A stretch of DNA of 64,000 nt from NCBI GenBank assembly GCA_965370315.1, contig CBDUTO010000004.1, positions 1 to 64,000 on the forward strand. The letters run 5' to 3'. Positions 9,145 through 18,416 of the stretch are shown here, piece by piece; positions within the stretch are counted from its first letter, which is position 1, and every line of letters starts with the position of its first letter. The stretch comes from 1-14-2-50-31-20 sp965370315. GTDB taxonomy: Bacteria > Bacteroidota > Ignavibacteria > Ignavibacteriales > Melioribacteraceae. The notes under the pieces were generated by a model that was not told where the DNA came from, did no database searches, and was given only the letters and a program-made list of their open reading frames with translations. The position numbers and the translations under genes were made by a program.

Positions 9145-9969
9145 ATGAAATTAAAAAAGAAATTCAAGTTCTCTGATTCTAATCAAGTATGGAGAATTAA
9201 AATAACTGATACAGATAAACTCTTTGTTGAAACACGTGATACAGAGAAAATGAAAGCTTACTTCCATAGCTACGAGTTATTTTCAGGGAAAAAATTATTC
9301 TCTGGTCATAAAATGGATGAAGCCTTTTGGCTTGGAATAGAAGCCATAAAGGATGACATTGTTTTCTTCCACCGATTTGCAAAACCAGATATGCCTGGTC
9401 ACCGTGGTATATTTGCTTTTGATATCAACACACAGAAAGTACTTTGGGAGGATGACTCATACTCCTTTCTCTTTTTAAAAGATGATTTAATATATGTTTA
9501 TCATGAACTATTTGAAGGTAGAAGTTTTTATACACTTGATATTAAAAGTGGTGAGGTAGTTGAAGAGCTAGGCAATAATGCAGACCAAATTAATATACTT
9601 CGTGATGAAGCAGAGAGCTCTGTAGATTTTAGTAATTATATTTTTCCAGAAAAGTATTTTGGAACAAGTGGTGATGAAAAAGTTGATTCAATAATTTCTG
9701 ATGAAATTAAAAATATTGACATGGTTGGTGAAGTGGAGTTTGTAAATTCTAACGGACTCCTTCTACTCAATTTTCATCAAAAAGGAACTAACAGAGATCT
9801 GATAAACAAATTTAGAGCTTTCGATTTAAGTAATGGGAAAGAGATACTAAGTGACGTTTTGAATAAATCTGCAAATGCTTTTGCTCCAGATTCATTTTTT
9901 GTCTATAAAAATTTACTACTACTCATTAAAGAGAAAAAAGAAATTATCATTTTTGAAATAAAAGACTAG
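9145..9969 (+). CDS. DUF4905 domain-containing protein
   Basis: This 274-residue soluble protein has no signal peptide. It contains beta-rich repeats of the type FWLGIEAIKDDIVFFH and GIFAFDINTQKVLWED, suggesting a propeller-like fold. The wording matches DUF4905, a family I associate with FCB bacteria. Its function is unknown. It is followed 8 nt later by amrA, so it probably heads a small operon with amrA and amrB. A role linked to that pair is possible but only by position. Confidence 0.7.
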   Translation: MKLKKKFKFSDSNQVWRIKITDTDKLFVETRDTEKMKAYFHSYELFSGKKLFSGHKMDEAFWLGIEAIKDDIVFFHRFAKPDMPGHRGIFAFDINTQKVLWEDDSYSFLFLKDDLIYVYHELFEGRSFYTLDIKSGEVVEELGNNADQINILRDEAESSVDFSNYIFPEKYFGTSGDEKVDSIISDEIKNIDMVGEVEFVNSNGLLLLNFHQKGTNRDLINKFRAFDLSNGKEILSDVLNKSANAFAPDSFFVYKNLLLLIKEKKEIIIFEIKD

Positions 9970-9977
9970 AGGCTTCA

Positions 9978-10541
9978 ATGAATATTGCAAAAGAAGAAAA
10001 AAAAACAATGCTTCAAATTGCGAGGAATTCTATAGCATCTATTTATGATAACAATACTTTGTCGAAATTTGATTTTTCACCGTTTCCAATCCTTGACACC
10101 GAAAAAGGTGCATTTGTAACGTTAACAGCAAACCACGATTTGCGCGGTTGTATCGGGTACATTACTTCCAACATGCCGTTGCATAAAACAATTGAGGATG
10201 CAGCAAAGCAAGCAGCTATTGGTGATCCAAGATTTCCCAAATTAGCAGAAAAGGAGTTTTCCCAAATTGAAATTGAGATATCAATTCTTTCTGAACCTTT
10301 TCCAATGGAAAGTTATGACGATATTATTGTTGGAGTACATGGCTTGATTTTAACTGAACAGGGTATGCGTGGATTACTTTTGCCTCAAGTTCCAATTGAA
10401 CATAATATGAACAAAGATGAATATTTATCTGCACTATGTAATAAGTCAGGTTTTCATTCAAGTTTATGGAAAGAAAAAACATTAAATATTGAAATGTTCA
10501 CTGCCACTGTTTTTTCAGAGAAGGACATAGAGAATGAGTAA
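9978..10541 (+). CDS. amrA: AmmeMemoRadiSam system protein A (AMMECR1 domain)
   Basis: This 187-residue protein carries the AMMECR1 signature LRGCIGYI near residue 54, plus DPRFP and the EIEISILSEP segment. AMMECR1 and Memo proteins occur together with a radical-SAM partner in many prokaryotes; the reaction is unsettled. The stop overlaps the amrB start by 8 nt, showing translational coupling. No radical-SAM gene follows here, so it must lie elsewhere or be absent. Confidence 0.9.
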   Translation: MNIAKEEKKTMLQIARNSIASIYDNNTLSKFDFSPFPILDTEKGAFVTLTANHDLRGCIGYITSNMPLHKTIEDAAKQAAIGDPRFPKLAEKEFSQIEIEISILSEPFPMESYDDIIVGVHGLILTEQGMRGLLLPQVPIEHNMNKDEYLSALCNKSGFHSSLWKEKTLNIEMFTATVFSEKDIENE

Positions 10542-11364
10542 AATAATTAGAAAGCCTGCAGTAGCGGGATTGTTCTATCCTGAAGATGCTACTGAGCTAA
10601 AAAAAACAGTTACATCTTTACTTGACGAAAACAAACCAAGCAAAGAGTACAATAATATTATTGGAATTGTATCCCCACACGCTGGATATATATATTCTGG
10701 GAAAAGTGCTGCAATAGCATATAATGTGCTAAAAGATAATTCGTATTTTGAAACTGCTATTATTCTCTCGCCAAGTCATCAAGAATATTTTAAGGGAAGT
10801 TCAATTTATGATGGAGATGCATATGAAACTCCACTAGGAGAAATTCCAATTAATAAAACTCTTTCAAAACATATTGTTGATAATTGCGACACAGTATTTT
10901 TTAGCGATATCGGGCACAAGGAAGAGCATGCTTTGGAAGTTCAACTTCCTTTTCTACAAATTATCAGCAACAATTTTTCTATTGTACCTATTGTTATTGG
11001 AGATCAAAGTATTAAATATATTCAAGAACTTTCCAGCATACTCTCAAAAGTAATTGATAATAAAACCATTATTATTGCTAGTTCTGATCTTTCTCATTTT
11101 CATTCAAAAGATAAAGCAACAGAACTTGATAATATTATAGTAAACAGAATAAATAAATTTGAATACCCTGAACTTTACAATGATTTAGCGAACCGAAAAT
11201 GCGAAGCTTGTGGTGGTGGTGGAATTGTAGCCTTGCTTGAAACTGCCGATATTATTGGTAGTAACAAAGCAGAAGTTCTTTCACACACAGACTCAGGAGA
11301 TATTTCAAATGACAATTCAAGTGTTGTTGGTTATCTTTCAGCAGTAATTTATGAAAAGGAGTAA
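10534..11364 (+). CDS. amrB: AmmeMemoRadiSam system protein B (Memo family)
   Basis: This 276-residue Memo-like protein belongs to the dioxygenase-like fold of the class III extradiol enzymes. Candidate metal-binding residues are His in SPHAGYIYSGK (about residue 50), His and Glu in GHKEEHALEVQLPF, and the Cys in CEACGGGG. The Memo hallmark SSDLSHFHS is also present. It overlaps amrA by 8 nt, and the serine hydrolase gene starts 6 nt downstream. The biochemical role remains uncertain in the family. Confidence 0.9.
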   Translation: MSKIIRKPAVAGLFYPEDATELKKTVTSLLDENKPSKEYNNIIGIVSPHAGYIYSGKSAAIAYNVLKDNSYFETAIILSPSHQEYFKGSSIYDGDAYETPLGEIPINKTLSKHIVDNCDTVFFSDIGHKEEHALEVQLPFLQIISNNFSIVPIVIGDQSIKYIQELSSILSKVIDNKTIIIASSDLSHFHSKDKATELDNIIVNRINKFEYPELYNDLANRKCEACGGGGIVALLETADIIGSNKAEVLSHTDSGDISNDNSSVVGYLSAVIYEKE

Positions 11365-11370
11365 GTATTT

Positions 11371-12429
11371 ATGAAATTATTTTTATCAATTATCCTATCA
11401 ATTACATTTATTTCGTGTATGGATAATCCCACATTGGAAAATAAAATAGATGAAATATTTTCAGAGTTTTCAAATGAAACTCCAGGGGCTTCTGTGTTAG
11501 TTTTACAGAATGAGAAAAAGCTATTCAATAAAGGTTATGGATTGGCAAATTTAGAAAAAGGGAACCCTATTGAATTGAAAACTAATTTTCGATTAGCTTC
11601 TATCACCAAACAATTTACTGCATTCTCCATTCTGCTACTTGAAAATGAAGGCAAACTCTCATTGGAGGATTCACTTGTCAAATACTTTCCCAACTTCCCA
11701 AAGTATGCAAACAATATTACTATCCGTCAGATACTCCAGCATACATCAGGGTTATTGGCTTACGAAGATTACATGGATGATACATTAACTATCCAATTAA
11801 AAGATCGAGATGTTTTAGATATTCTAATCAAACGAGATGCAACATATTTCCAGTCAGGAACAAAGCACAGATATAGTAATTCTGGATATGCAATATTAGC
11901 ATTGTTAATTGAAAAATTATCCGAGAAAACTTTTGCTCAGTTTCTAAATGACAGAATATTTATTCCATTGGGGATGAAGAATAGTGTAGCATTTGAAAAT
12001 GGAATTTCAGAAGTAGAAAATCGAGCTTTTGGATATGCCAAAACTGATTCAGGATTTATATTTACAGATCAAAGCTTAACTAGTGCTATACTTGGTGATG
12101 GTGGAATTTATTCATCTACTCTAGATTTAGTAAAGTGGAATAATGAAATTGACAATCCCACACTCCTACCCAAAGACAAATTGAATTTAGCATTTGAGAA
12201 GTTGGTTCTCCCAGATGGTGAAGTTATAAATTATGGATTTGGGTGGCGATTAGACCCTTATAGAAATTTTGAACGCCCATACCATACTGGTGGCACCTCA
12301 GGCTTTAGCAATATTTATATGAAAATTCCAAAATTAGATTTAGCAATAATTGTTCTCATTAATATTAGAGAGTATGATGCTAAAGGATACGCAGAAAAAA
12401 TTGCTGATATTGTAATTAATCAAAAATAA
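11371..12429 (+). CDS. Beta-lactamase class C-like serine hydrolase lipoprotein
   Basis: This 352-residue protein has a lipoprotein-type signal with a candidate lipobox Cys at residue 16 (TFISC). The penicillin-recognising fold is shown by SITK (Ser77 to Lys80, nucleophile and base), YSN (Tyr168 to Asn170) and HTGG near the C-terminus in place of KTG. This family includes class C beta-lactamases, D-aminopeptidases and esterases. The HTGG form is common in esterase or peptidase members, so antibiotic resistance should not be assumed. It is probably cotranscribed with amrAB (6-nt gap). Confidence 0.88.
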   Translation: MKLFLSIILSITFISCMDNPTLENKIDEIFSEFSNETPGASVLVLQNEKKLFNKGYGLANLEKGNPIELKTNFRLASITKQFTAFSILLLENEGKLSLEDSLVKYFPNFPKYANNITIRQILQHTSGLLAYEDYMDDTLTIQLKDRDVLDILIKRDATYFQSGTKHRYSNSGYAILALLIEKLSEKTFAQFLNDRIFIPLGMKNSVAFENGISEVENRAFGYAKTDSGFIFTDQSLTSAILGDGGIYSSTLDLVKWNNEIDNPTLLPKDKLNLAFEKLVLPDGEVINYGFGWRLDPYRNFERPYHTGGTSGFSNIYMKIPKLDLAIIVLINIREYDAKGYAEKIADIVINQK

Positions 12430-12444
12430 TTATTAAGTGTTATT

Positions 12445-13542
12445 ATGAAAAAAATAGATAGAAAAAATTTTATTAAAAAGACATCACTAGTTCTTGGAGC
12501 TGGTGCTACTGGGGTTCTAGCTTCTTGTGGTAAAAAAGAAGAGAATATCTCGGCAGTAATTCATACAAAAAAAAGTTTTAATTGGAAGATGGTAACAACA
12601 TGGCCTCCACACTTTCCTATTATTGGTGAGGGTGCTGATAGATTTGCAAAAGAAGTTGCACTTATGTCTGATGGACAATTGAAAATTCAAGTTTATGGCG
12701 GTGGTGAACTAATTCCTTCATTTGAAACATTTGAAGCTGTAAGTCAGGGAATAGTCGAGATGGGACATTCCTCAGCTTATTACTGGGCTGGGAAATCACC
12801 CGCTACACAGTTTTTCACTGGTGTTCCTTTTGGAATGAATGCTCAAGAAACAAATGCGTGGCTCTATTATGGCGGTGGGCTTAAGCTCTGGGAAGAACTT
12901 TATTCTAAATTTAATTTAATTCCATTTCCAGCAGGTAATACTGGTGCACAAATGGGTGGGTGGTTTAATAAAAAAATCAATTCAATTGCTGATATCAAAG
13001 GATTAAAAATGCGAATGCCCGGCATTGGTGGAAAAGTCTTATCTAAAGCTGGTGGAACTACTATTCTTTCTCCAGTTGGCGAAATATATACTAATCTTGA
13101 ACGTGGCGTTATTGATGCAACTGAGTGGGTTGGTCCTTATCATGACTATTTAATGGGGTTTTATAAAATTGCAAAGTATTATTACTATCCTGGATGGCAC
13201 GAACCAAGTGGGGAACTTGAGTTAATTGTTAATAAAACAGTTTTTAACCAACTTCCAATAAACTTGCAAGAGATAGTTAGAATTGCTGCAAAAGCATTAA
13301 ACGTTAGCATGCTATCAGAATTTGAGAAAATGAATATAGAGTATCTTAAAAAAATTGAAGAAGAAAAAACTGTTGAAATAAAAAAATTTCCAGAAGAAGT
13401 CCTAAATACATTTAAGGAAATTACACAAAAGGTTCTAATAGATATTACAAACAAAGATGAAATGAGTAAAAGAATTTATGATTCATATAGAAAATTTCAA
13501 AAAGAGATAAATAATTGGAGTAGTTTGAATAGAAACTATTAA
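12445..13542 (+). CDS. TRAP transporter substrate-binding lipoprotein (DctP family)
   Basis: This 365-residue extracytoplasmic solute receptor has the DctP pattern: KMVTTWPPHFPIIGEGADRFA at the start of the mature part, NKKINSIADIKGLKMRMPG, and a core Arg in the RMPG segment that binds substrate carboxylate. The N-terminus DRKNFIKK followed by a hydrophobic stretch and LASC looks like a Tat-type lipoprotein signal with Arg-Lys in place of the twin Arg. The GGxGGK and WVGPYHDY phrases resemble the oxo-monocarboxylate/mannitol subgroup. No DctQ or DctM permease genes are adjacent, so the partner is elsewhere. Gaps of 15 nt upstream and 82 nt downstream suggest it closes the preceding operon. 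Confidence 0.87.
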   Translation: MKKIDRKNFIKKTSLVLGAGATGVLASCGKKEENISAVIHTKKSFNWKMVTTWPPHFPIIGEGADRFAKEVALMSDGQLKIQVYGGGELIPSFETFEAVSQGIVEMGHSSAYYWAGKSPATQFFTGVPFGMNAQETNAWLYYGGGLKLWEELYSKFNLIPFPAGNTGAQMGGWFNKKINSIADIKGLKMRMPGIGGKVLSKAGGTTILSPVGEIYTNLERGVIDATEWVGPYHDYLMGFYKIAKYYYYPGWHEPSGELELIVNKTVFNQLPINLQEIVRIAAKALNVSMLSEFEKMNIEYLKKIEEEKTVEIKKFPEEVLNTFKEITQKVLIDITNKDEMSKRIYDSYRKFQKEINNWSSLNRNY

Positions 13543-13624
13543 AGAAAATACTTTCATAAAAATTGAAATAGCTCAGGGTATTAGGTAAATTAAGGTTTAA
13601 TATAATTTTTAAAAGGGAAAACTA

Positions 13625-14608
13625 ATGAGAGCTATTATTCCAGTTGCTGGTTTTGGAACTAGGTTAAAACCACATACTTTAACCCATCCCAAAGTTCTAC
13701 TTAATGTTGGAGGGCAACCAATTATTTCACACATAGTTGAAAAACTACTTGAAGAGGAAATTACTGAAGCTACTTTTATTGTAGGTTATCTTGGTGATAA
13801 AGTAGAGGCCTTTATTTCGGAAACTTATCCTGAATTGAAAGCCGACTATGTTGAACAGAAAGAGTTGCTCGGTTTAGGTCATGCAATCTACCAAGCTTCA
13901 CGTACTTTTAATGAAGAAGAGATAGTGATTATTCTTGGTGACACCGTTTTTGATGTAGATCTAAATCATATTACGAATCTGGAAACATCCTCTCTAGGTG
14001 TTAAAGAGGTTGAAGATCCAAGAAGGTTTGGTGTCGCAGAATTAAAAGATGGTTTTATTACAAAATTGATTGAAAAACCAGCAGAGCCAACTACAAACCT
14101 AGCTTTGGTTGGGTTATATTATATTAAAAACTCCACATTGCTTACAAGAAGTTTGGAAAAGCTTTTTAAGAAAAGCATAAAAACAAAGGGTGAATATCAA
14201 TTAACAGATGCTCTTCAAATTATGATTGATAATGGAGAGAAGTTTTCTACATTTCCTGTTGAAGGATGGTACGATTGCGGTGAACCTGAAACATTGCTAT
14301 CAACCAACCAGTTTATACTTTCGCGAAATGGACAAGATTTAGAGATTGATTCAGTTGTTATCAATCAACCAGTATATATTTCTCCTACAGCAAAAATAGA
14401 AAACTCGGTAATTGGTCCATATGTTTCTATTGGAGATAATTGCGAAGTGCTTGATTCTGTGATAAAAAATTCGATAATAAATAAAAATTCAAAAGTAAAA
14501 AGAATGGTTCTCACCGATTCAATAATTGGTGCAGATGCAAAAGTACAAGGAAGCCGACATAAAATGAATGTTGGTGACTCTCTAGAACTAGAATTAGTAA
14601 ACGAATAA
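13625..14608 (+). CDS. Sugar-1-phosphate nucleotidyltransferase with C-terminal left-handed beta-helix
   Basis: This 327-residue enzyme begins with the nucleotide-binding motif PVAGFGTRLKPHT followed by HPKVLLNVGG, typical of glucose-1-phosphate thymidylyl- or uridylyltransferases. LGDTVFD carries the metal-binding Asp and WYDCGEPETLL ends the catalytic part. From about residue 245, hexapeptide-like repeats (VYISPTAKIENSVIGPYVSIGDNC) form a beta-helix. The base and sugar used cannot be decided from sequence. It sits 19 nt before metK, so cotranscription is likely. Confidence 0.82.
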   Translation: MRAIIPVAGFGTRLKPHTLTHPKVLLNVGGQPIISHIVEKLLEEEITEATFIVGYLGDKVEAFISETYPELKADYVEQKELLGLGHAIYQASRTFNEEEIVIILGDTVFDVDLNHITNLETSSLGVKEVEDPRRFGVAELKDGFITKLIEKPAEPTTNLALVGLYYIKNSTLLTRSLEKLFKKSIKTKGEYQLTDALQIMIDNGEKFSTFPVEGWYDCGEPETLLSTNQFILSRNGQDLEIDSVVINQPVYISPTAKIENSVIGPYVSIGDNCEVLDSVIKNSIINKNSKVKRMVLTDSIIGADAKVQGSRHKMNVGDSLELELVNE

Positions 14609-14627
14609 AATAAATATACGAGGAACT

Positions 14628-15767
14628 ATGTCATATTATTTCACTTCAGAATCAGTATCTGAAGGACACCCAGATAAAGTTTGTGATGCCATCTCTGATG
14701 GTGTGTTAGATGCAATTTTTGAACAAGACCCTGACGCACGTGTTGCGTGTGAGACTTTCGTAACAACTGGATTAGTTGTAGTTGGTGGTGAAGTTACAAC
14801 TTCTGCTTATGTTGATATTGAGAAAATTGTTCGCCAAACTATTAAAAGAATTGGGTATACAAAAGCAGAGTATAAATTTGACTCCGAGTCTTGTGGTGTG
14901 TTAAATGCAATTCATGCACAATCACCAGATATAGCAATGGGTGTTGATACTGGTGGTGCTGGTGATCAAGGTATTATGTTTGGATATGCTTGCGACCAAA
15001 CTCCAGAACTTATGCCAATGCCAATTGTCTATGCACATAAGTTAGTTAAACGACTTTCTGTTATCAGAAAGAAGAATCCAAAACTTATGCCTTACTTGCG
15101 TCCAGATGCAAAGTCACAAGTAACAATTGAGTATGACGAGAACAACAAACCAGTTAGAGTGGAAGCTGTTGTAATCTCTACTCAACATGATGAGAAAGTA
15201 AAACAAAGTAAAATTAAAAAAGATGTTATTGAGCATGTAATTAAGAAAGTAATTCCAGCAAAATTACTTGATAAGAAAACAAAGTATTTTGTAAATCCAA
15301 CTGGACGTTTTGAAATTGGTGGGCCACACGGAGATAGCGGCGTTACTGGAAGAAAGATTATTGTTGATACATACGGCGGATGGGCACCACATGGTGGTGG
15401 AGCATTCTCTGGAAAGGATCCTTCTAAAGTAGATAGAAGTGCAACTTATGCTGCACGTCATATTGCAAAAAATATTGTTGGTTCTAAATTAGCAAAAGAA
15501 TGTCTCGTTCAACTTGCCTATGCAATTGGAGTTGCACAGCCAGTATCTGTTTATGTAGACACTAAAGGAACTGGAGTAATTTCTGATAATGCAATCTCTG
15601 AGATGATTCAAAAAGAAGTTGATTTAACTCCAGCTGGAATTATTAAGCGACTTGATTTGAAAAAACCGATTTATGTAAATACTTCGAGCTATGGTCACTT
15701 TGGAAGAAAAGAGTTCTCGTGGGAGAAACTAGATTTAGTTGATAAGTTTAAAAAGTATAAAAAATAA
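14628..15767 (+). CDS. metK: S-adenosylmethionine synthetase
   Basis: This 379-residue enzyme makes S-adenosylmethionine from ATP and methionine. The signature motifs are present: GHPDKVCD near the N-terminus (metal and ATP), GAGDQGIMFGYA (hexapeptide signature region) and GGGAFSGKDPSKVDRS (phosphate loop). Length is normal. ACGAGGAAC precedes the ATG as a ribosome site. It is followed by a repeat and then ahcY, placing synthesis of SAM next to recycling of its product. No SAM riboswitch fold was recognised upstream. Confidence 0.97.
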   Translation: MSYYFTSESVSEGHPDKVCDAISDGVLDAIFEQDPDARVACETFVTTGLVVVGGEVTTSAYVDIEKIVRQTIKRIGYTKAEYKFDSESCGVLNAIHAQSPDIAMGVDTGGAGDQGIMFGYACDQTPELMPMPIVYAHKLVKRLSVIRKKNPKLMPYLRPDAKSQVTIEYDENNKPVRVEAVVISTQHDEKVKQSKIKKDVIEHVIKKVIPAKLLDKKTKYFVNPTGRFEIGGPHGDSGVTGRKIIVDTYGGWAPHGGGAFSGKDPSKVDRSATYAARHIAKNIVGSKLAKECLVQLAYAIGVAQPVSVYVDTKGTGVISDNAISEMIQKEVDLTPAGIIKRLDLKKPIYVNTSSYGHFGRKEFSWEKLDLVDKFKKYKK

Positions 15768-15778
15768 AGAAACGACAC

Positions 15779-15832
15779 AGCCACGAATTCACGAATGGAT
15801 TGTAAAATCATTTAATTCGTGCATTAGTGGCT
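15779..15832. repeat. Palindromic repeat, agccacgaattcacgaat family
   Basis: Arms at 15779-15796 (agccacgaattcacgaat) and 15815-15832 (attcgtgcattagtggct) pair with two mismatches. It lies between metK and ahcY. A related element is at 3831-3869 and a half copy (aattcgtgaatttgtggct) at 28636-28654. Confidence 0.75.
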
Positions 15833-15876
15833 AAGGTTTTTTAAAAAGTTTTATTGAATAATAAGGAAATAAAAAT

Positions 15877-17181
15877 ATGAGTGATTACATCCCATATAAA
15901 GTAGCAGATATTAGCCTCGCAGAGTGGGGAAGAAAAGAGATGACATTGGCTGAAGCAGAAATGCCGGGACTTATGTCTTTAAGAAAAGAGTTTGGTGAAT
16001 CTAAACCTCTAAAAGGTTCAAGAATTGCTGGATGTTTACACATGACAATCCAAACAGCAGTTTTAATTGAAACATTAGTTGAACTAGGCGCAGATGTAAC
16101 TTGGTCATCATGTAACATATTCTCAACACAAGATCATGCCGCTGCTGCAATTGCTGCTGCTGGTATTCCAGTATATGCTTGGAAGGGAATGAATGAAGAA
16201 GAATTTGATTGGTGTATTGAACAAACAATTTTCTTTGGAGAAGAGAAAAAACCATTAACATTAATTCTTGATGATGGTGGTGATTTAACAAACATGGTTC
16301 TCGATAAATTCCCAGAACTTACAAAAGATATTAAAGGACTCTCGGAAGAGACAACAACTGGTGTTCATAGATTATACGACAGAGTTGAAGCTGGTACACT
16401 TCCAATTCCAGCAATAAATGTAAATGATTCAGTAACTAAATCTAAATTCGATAATAAATATGGATGTAGAGAATCATTAGTTGATGCATTACGTAGAGCA
16501 ACTGATTTAATGATGGCTGGCAAAGTTGGTCTTGTTGCTGGGTATGGTGATGTTGGTAAAGGTTCAGCTCAATCACTACGCAGTGCTGGCGTTAGAGTAA
16601 TTGTTTCAGAGATTGATCCTATTTGCGCTCTTCAAGCTGCAATGGAAGGATTTGAAGTTAAGAGATTTTTAGATGCAATTCCAGAAGCTGATATTATAGT
16701 TACAACTACTGGAAACAAAGATATTGTAACTGAAGCAGCATTTAGAAAACTAAAAGATAAAGCCGTTGTATGTAACATTGGTCACTTCGATAATGAAATT
16801 GATATTGCGTGGTTAAATAAAAACTACGGTCACACAAAAGATACAATTAAACCTCAAGTTGATATGTACACAATAGAAGATAAAGAAATAATTGTATTAG
16901 CCGAAGGAAGACTTGTAAATCTAGGTTGTGCTACTGGACATCCATCATTTGTGATGTCAAACTCGTTTTCAAATCAAGTGTTAGCACAGTTGGAACTTTG
17001 GTTACACCCTGAGAGATATGAGAACAAAGTTTATATGTTACCTAAGCATTTGGATGAAAAAGTAGCAATGTTGCACTTAGCGAAAATTGGTGTTGAACTT
17101 GATACTTTAACGGAAGAACAAGCTAAATATATTGGCGTTACTGTTGATGGTCCTTACAAACCAGAGTATTATAGATATTAA
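15877..17181 (+). CDS. ahcY: Adenosylhomocysteinase
   Basis: This 434-residue NAD-dependent enzyme hydrolyses S-adenosylhomocysteine to adenosine and homocysteine. Recognisable parts are the N-terminal ADISLAEWGRKEM, the substrate region WSSCNIFSTQDHAAAA, NVNDSVTKSKFDN with the catalytic Lys-Asp, and the NAD-binding GYGDVGKGSAQ. The C-terminal signature ends PEYYRY. It lacks the roughly 40-residue insert of some bacterial forms. It follows metK, so the two form a methyl-cycle pair. Confidence 0.97.
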   Translation: MSDYIPYKVADISLAEWGRKEMTLAEAEMPGLMSLRKEFGESKPLKGSRIAGCLHMTIQTAVLIETLVELGADVTWSSCNIFSTQDHAAAAIAAAGIPVYAWKGMNEEEFDWCIEQTIFFGEEKKPLTLILDDGGDLTNMVLDKFPELTKDIKGLSEETTTGVHRLYDRVEAGTLPIPAINVNDSVTKSKFDNKYGCRESLVDALRRATDLMMAGKVGLVAGYGDVGKGSAQSLRSAGVRVIVSEIDPICALQAAMEGFEVKRFLDAIPEADIIVTTTGNKDIVTEAAFRKLKDKAVVCNIGHFDNEIDIAWLNKNYGHTKDTIKPQVDMYTIEDKEIIVLAEGRLVNLGCATGHPSFVMSNSFSNQVLAQLELWLHPERYENKVYMLPKHLDEKVAMLHLAKIGVELDTLTEEQAKYIGVTVDGPYKPEYYRY

Positions 17182-17189
17182 AACCACTT

Positions 17190-17223
17190 AAAACCTTCGA
17201 GGTTTTAGAACCTCGAAGGTTTT
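17190..17223. repeat. Perfect palindromic repeat, aaaccttcgaggtt family
   Basis: Arms aaaaccttcgaggtt (17190-17204) and aacctcgaaggtttt (17209-17223) are perfect 15-bp complements with a 4-nt loop. A near-identical copy is at 50696-50727. It follows the ahcY stop, so it may also act as a transcription stop, although no T-run follows. Confidence 0.75.
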
Positions 17224-17244
17224 ACCACACAAATAACTTGACAT

Positions 17245-17276
17245 TACTTGACATCATGCCAAGTAAATCTTATATT
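17245..17276 (+). promoter_or_regulatory. Promoter with overlapping palindromic operator of the XRE-PIN module
   Basis: TTGACA (17248-17253), a 17-nt spacer and TATATT (17271-17276) form a near-consensus sigma70-type promoter. The predicted start of transcription falls on or next to the ATG at 17283, so the message may be leaderless. A near-perfect 21-bp palindrome (17245-17265, arms TACTTG and CAAGTA, two symmetric mismatches) covers the -35 box. An extra half-site ACTTGACAT lies at 17236-17244. This is the expected layout for repression by the XRE protein encoded just downstream. Function is inferred. Confidence 0.7.
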
Positions 17277-17282
17277 TAAACT

Positions 17283-18416
17283 ATGCAAAAGTCATTAAAT
17301 ACCATCCTTGTAAAAGAACGTCTTGTAGAATACGGTTTAAATCAAAGTAACGTTAGTATTGAGTTAGCTGTTAGTAGAGAAGCTGTTTCTCAATGGCTCA
17401 ATAACAAAACTCTTCCTAAACCTTCAAAATTATTACGTCTTGGTAAGTTGTTAAATCTATCTTATTCTGATTTAATTACGAAAAAGGAATATTTCGAACC
17501 ACAAATTGCTTTTCGAAAAGTTAGAAATACAAAAACAAAAGATTCACATATAAAGCGTGCTAAAGAGATGGGGTATGCATTAGAACAACTCGTTAAATAT
17601 TTACCGCAAGAGTTAATGATAAAACCTCCTGAGCTGAAAACTCCACTCAACAGCTATGAGTATGTTCAAAATGTTGTAAAGTTAATTAGAGATAAATTTA
17701 AAATTACTGATTGGGAAATAAAATTTACCGAAGTAATTAATATAATTAATGACTTTAATGCTATTTTAATACCTGTTCTGCTTGGTGCAAAAAAAGCACA
17801 TGAAAATGCTCTACACATATATTTGTCAGAAAGTGAAACAACTTGGATATATATAAATCTTGATACAAAAATATTTGATTTTAAATTTTGGTTAACTCAC
17901 GAATTAGGACATATATTAAGCCCCTCTATGACAGGTGAGAAAGCCGAAGATTTTGTAGATAATTTTGCTGGGGCATTTTTGTTTCCAAAAGAAATTGCTG
18001 AACTAAAATATAAGGAAATAATTCAATTACGTAGGAAGCAAGAAAGGGTAAATCTAATTATTGACATTGCTCGCGAACTAATTATTTCACCTATTACAAT
18101 TTTAAAAGAGATTGAAAAGTATTCCGATGCTAATAATATAGAAAATATTGATGTTGGTGAAAATTTTTATGCAAGTTGCACTAATTTTACAAATTATTAT
18201 AAACTTATAAGTGAAAATATTTTTGGATTACAGAAACCAAATGTAGAAAATTACATAACTGTTTCAAAAGAAAAATTCGGAACGATCTTTTTTGATTTGC
18301 TGAAAAAATATAATGAAAAAGAAGGGATAACATCAGGTTATATTAAAACTGTTTTAAACCTTCCTCCAACTGATGTTAAAGAAATATTTTCGTACTTAAC
18401 AAATGCGACAGACTAA
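17283..18416 (+). CDS. XRE-family regulator fused to ImmA/IrrE metallopeptidase (probable antitoxin)
   Basis: This 377-residue protein has a helix-turn-helix at about residues 10-60 (SIELAVSREAVSQWLNNKTLPKPSKLL). The C-terminal ImmA/IrrE domain has the zinc motif HELGH (His206, Glu207, His210) and the conserved VDNFAGAFLFPKE segment. Such fusions regulate mobile elements or act as antitoxins whose protease removes a repressor. The stop overlaps the start of a PIN-like gene by 14 nt, so the two are translationally coupled, which supports a toxin-antitoxin reading. The start follows an autoregulation-type promoter. Confidence 0.82.
   Translation: MQKSLNTILVKERLVEYGLNQSNVSIELAVSREAVSQWLNNKTLPKPSKLLRLGKLLNLSYSDLITKKEYFEPQIAFRKVRNTKTKDSHIKRAKEMGYALEQLVKYLPQELMIKPPELKTPLNSYEYVQNVVKLIRDKFKITDWEIKFTEVINIINDFNAILIPVLLGAKKAHENALHIYLSESETTWIYINLDTKIFDFKFWLTHELGHILSPSMTGEKAEDFVDNFAGAFLFPKEIAELKYKEIIQLRRKQERVNLIIDIARELIISPITILKEIEKYSDANNIENIDVGENFYASCTNFTNYYKLISENIFGLQKPNVENYITVSKEKFGTIFFDLLKKYNEKEGITSGYIKTVLNLPPTDVKEIFSYLTNATD

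Noticed and set aside
11371..12429. Antibiotic-resistance beta-lactamase
   Set aside because: HTGG replaces the KTG motif and the context is not a resistance locus; esterase or peptidase function is more likely.
14609..14627. SAM riboswitch before metK
   Set aside because: The gap is only 19 nt and metK appears to be read from the upstream gene.
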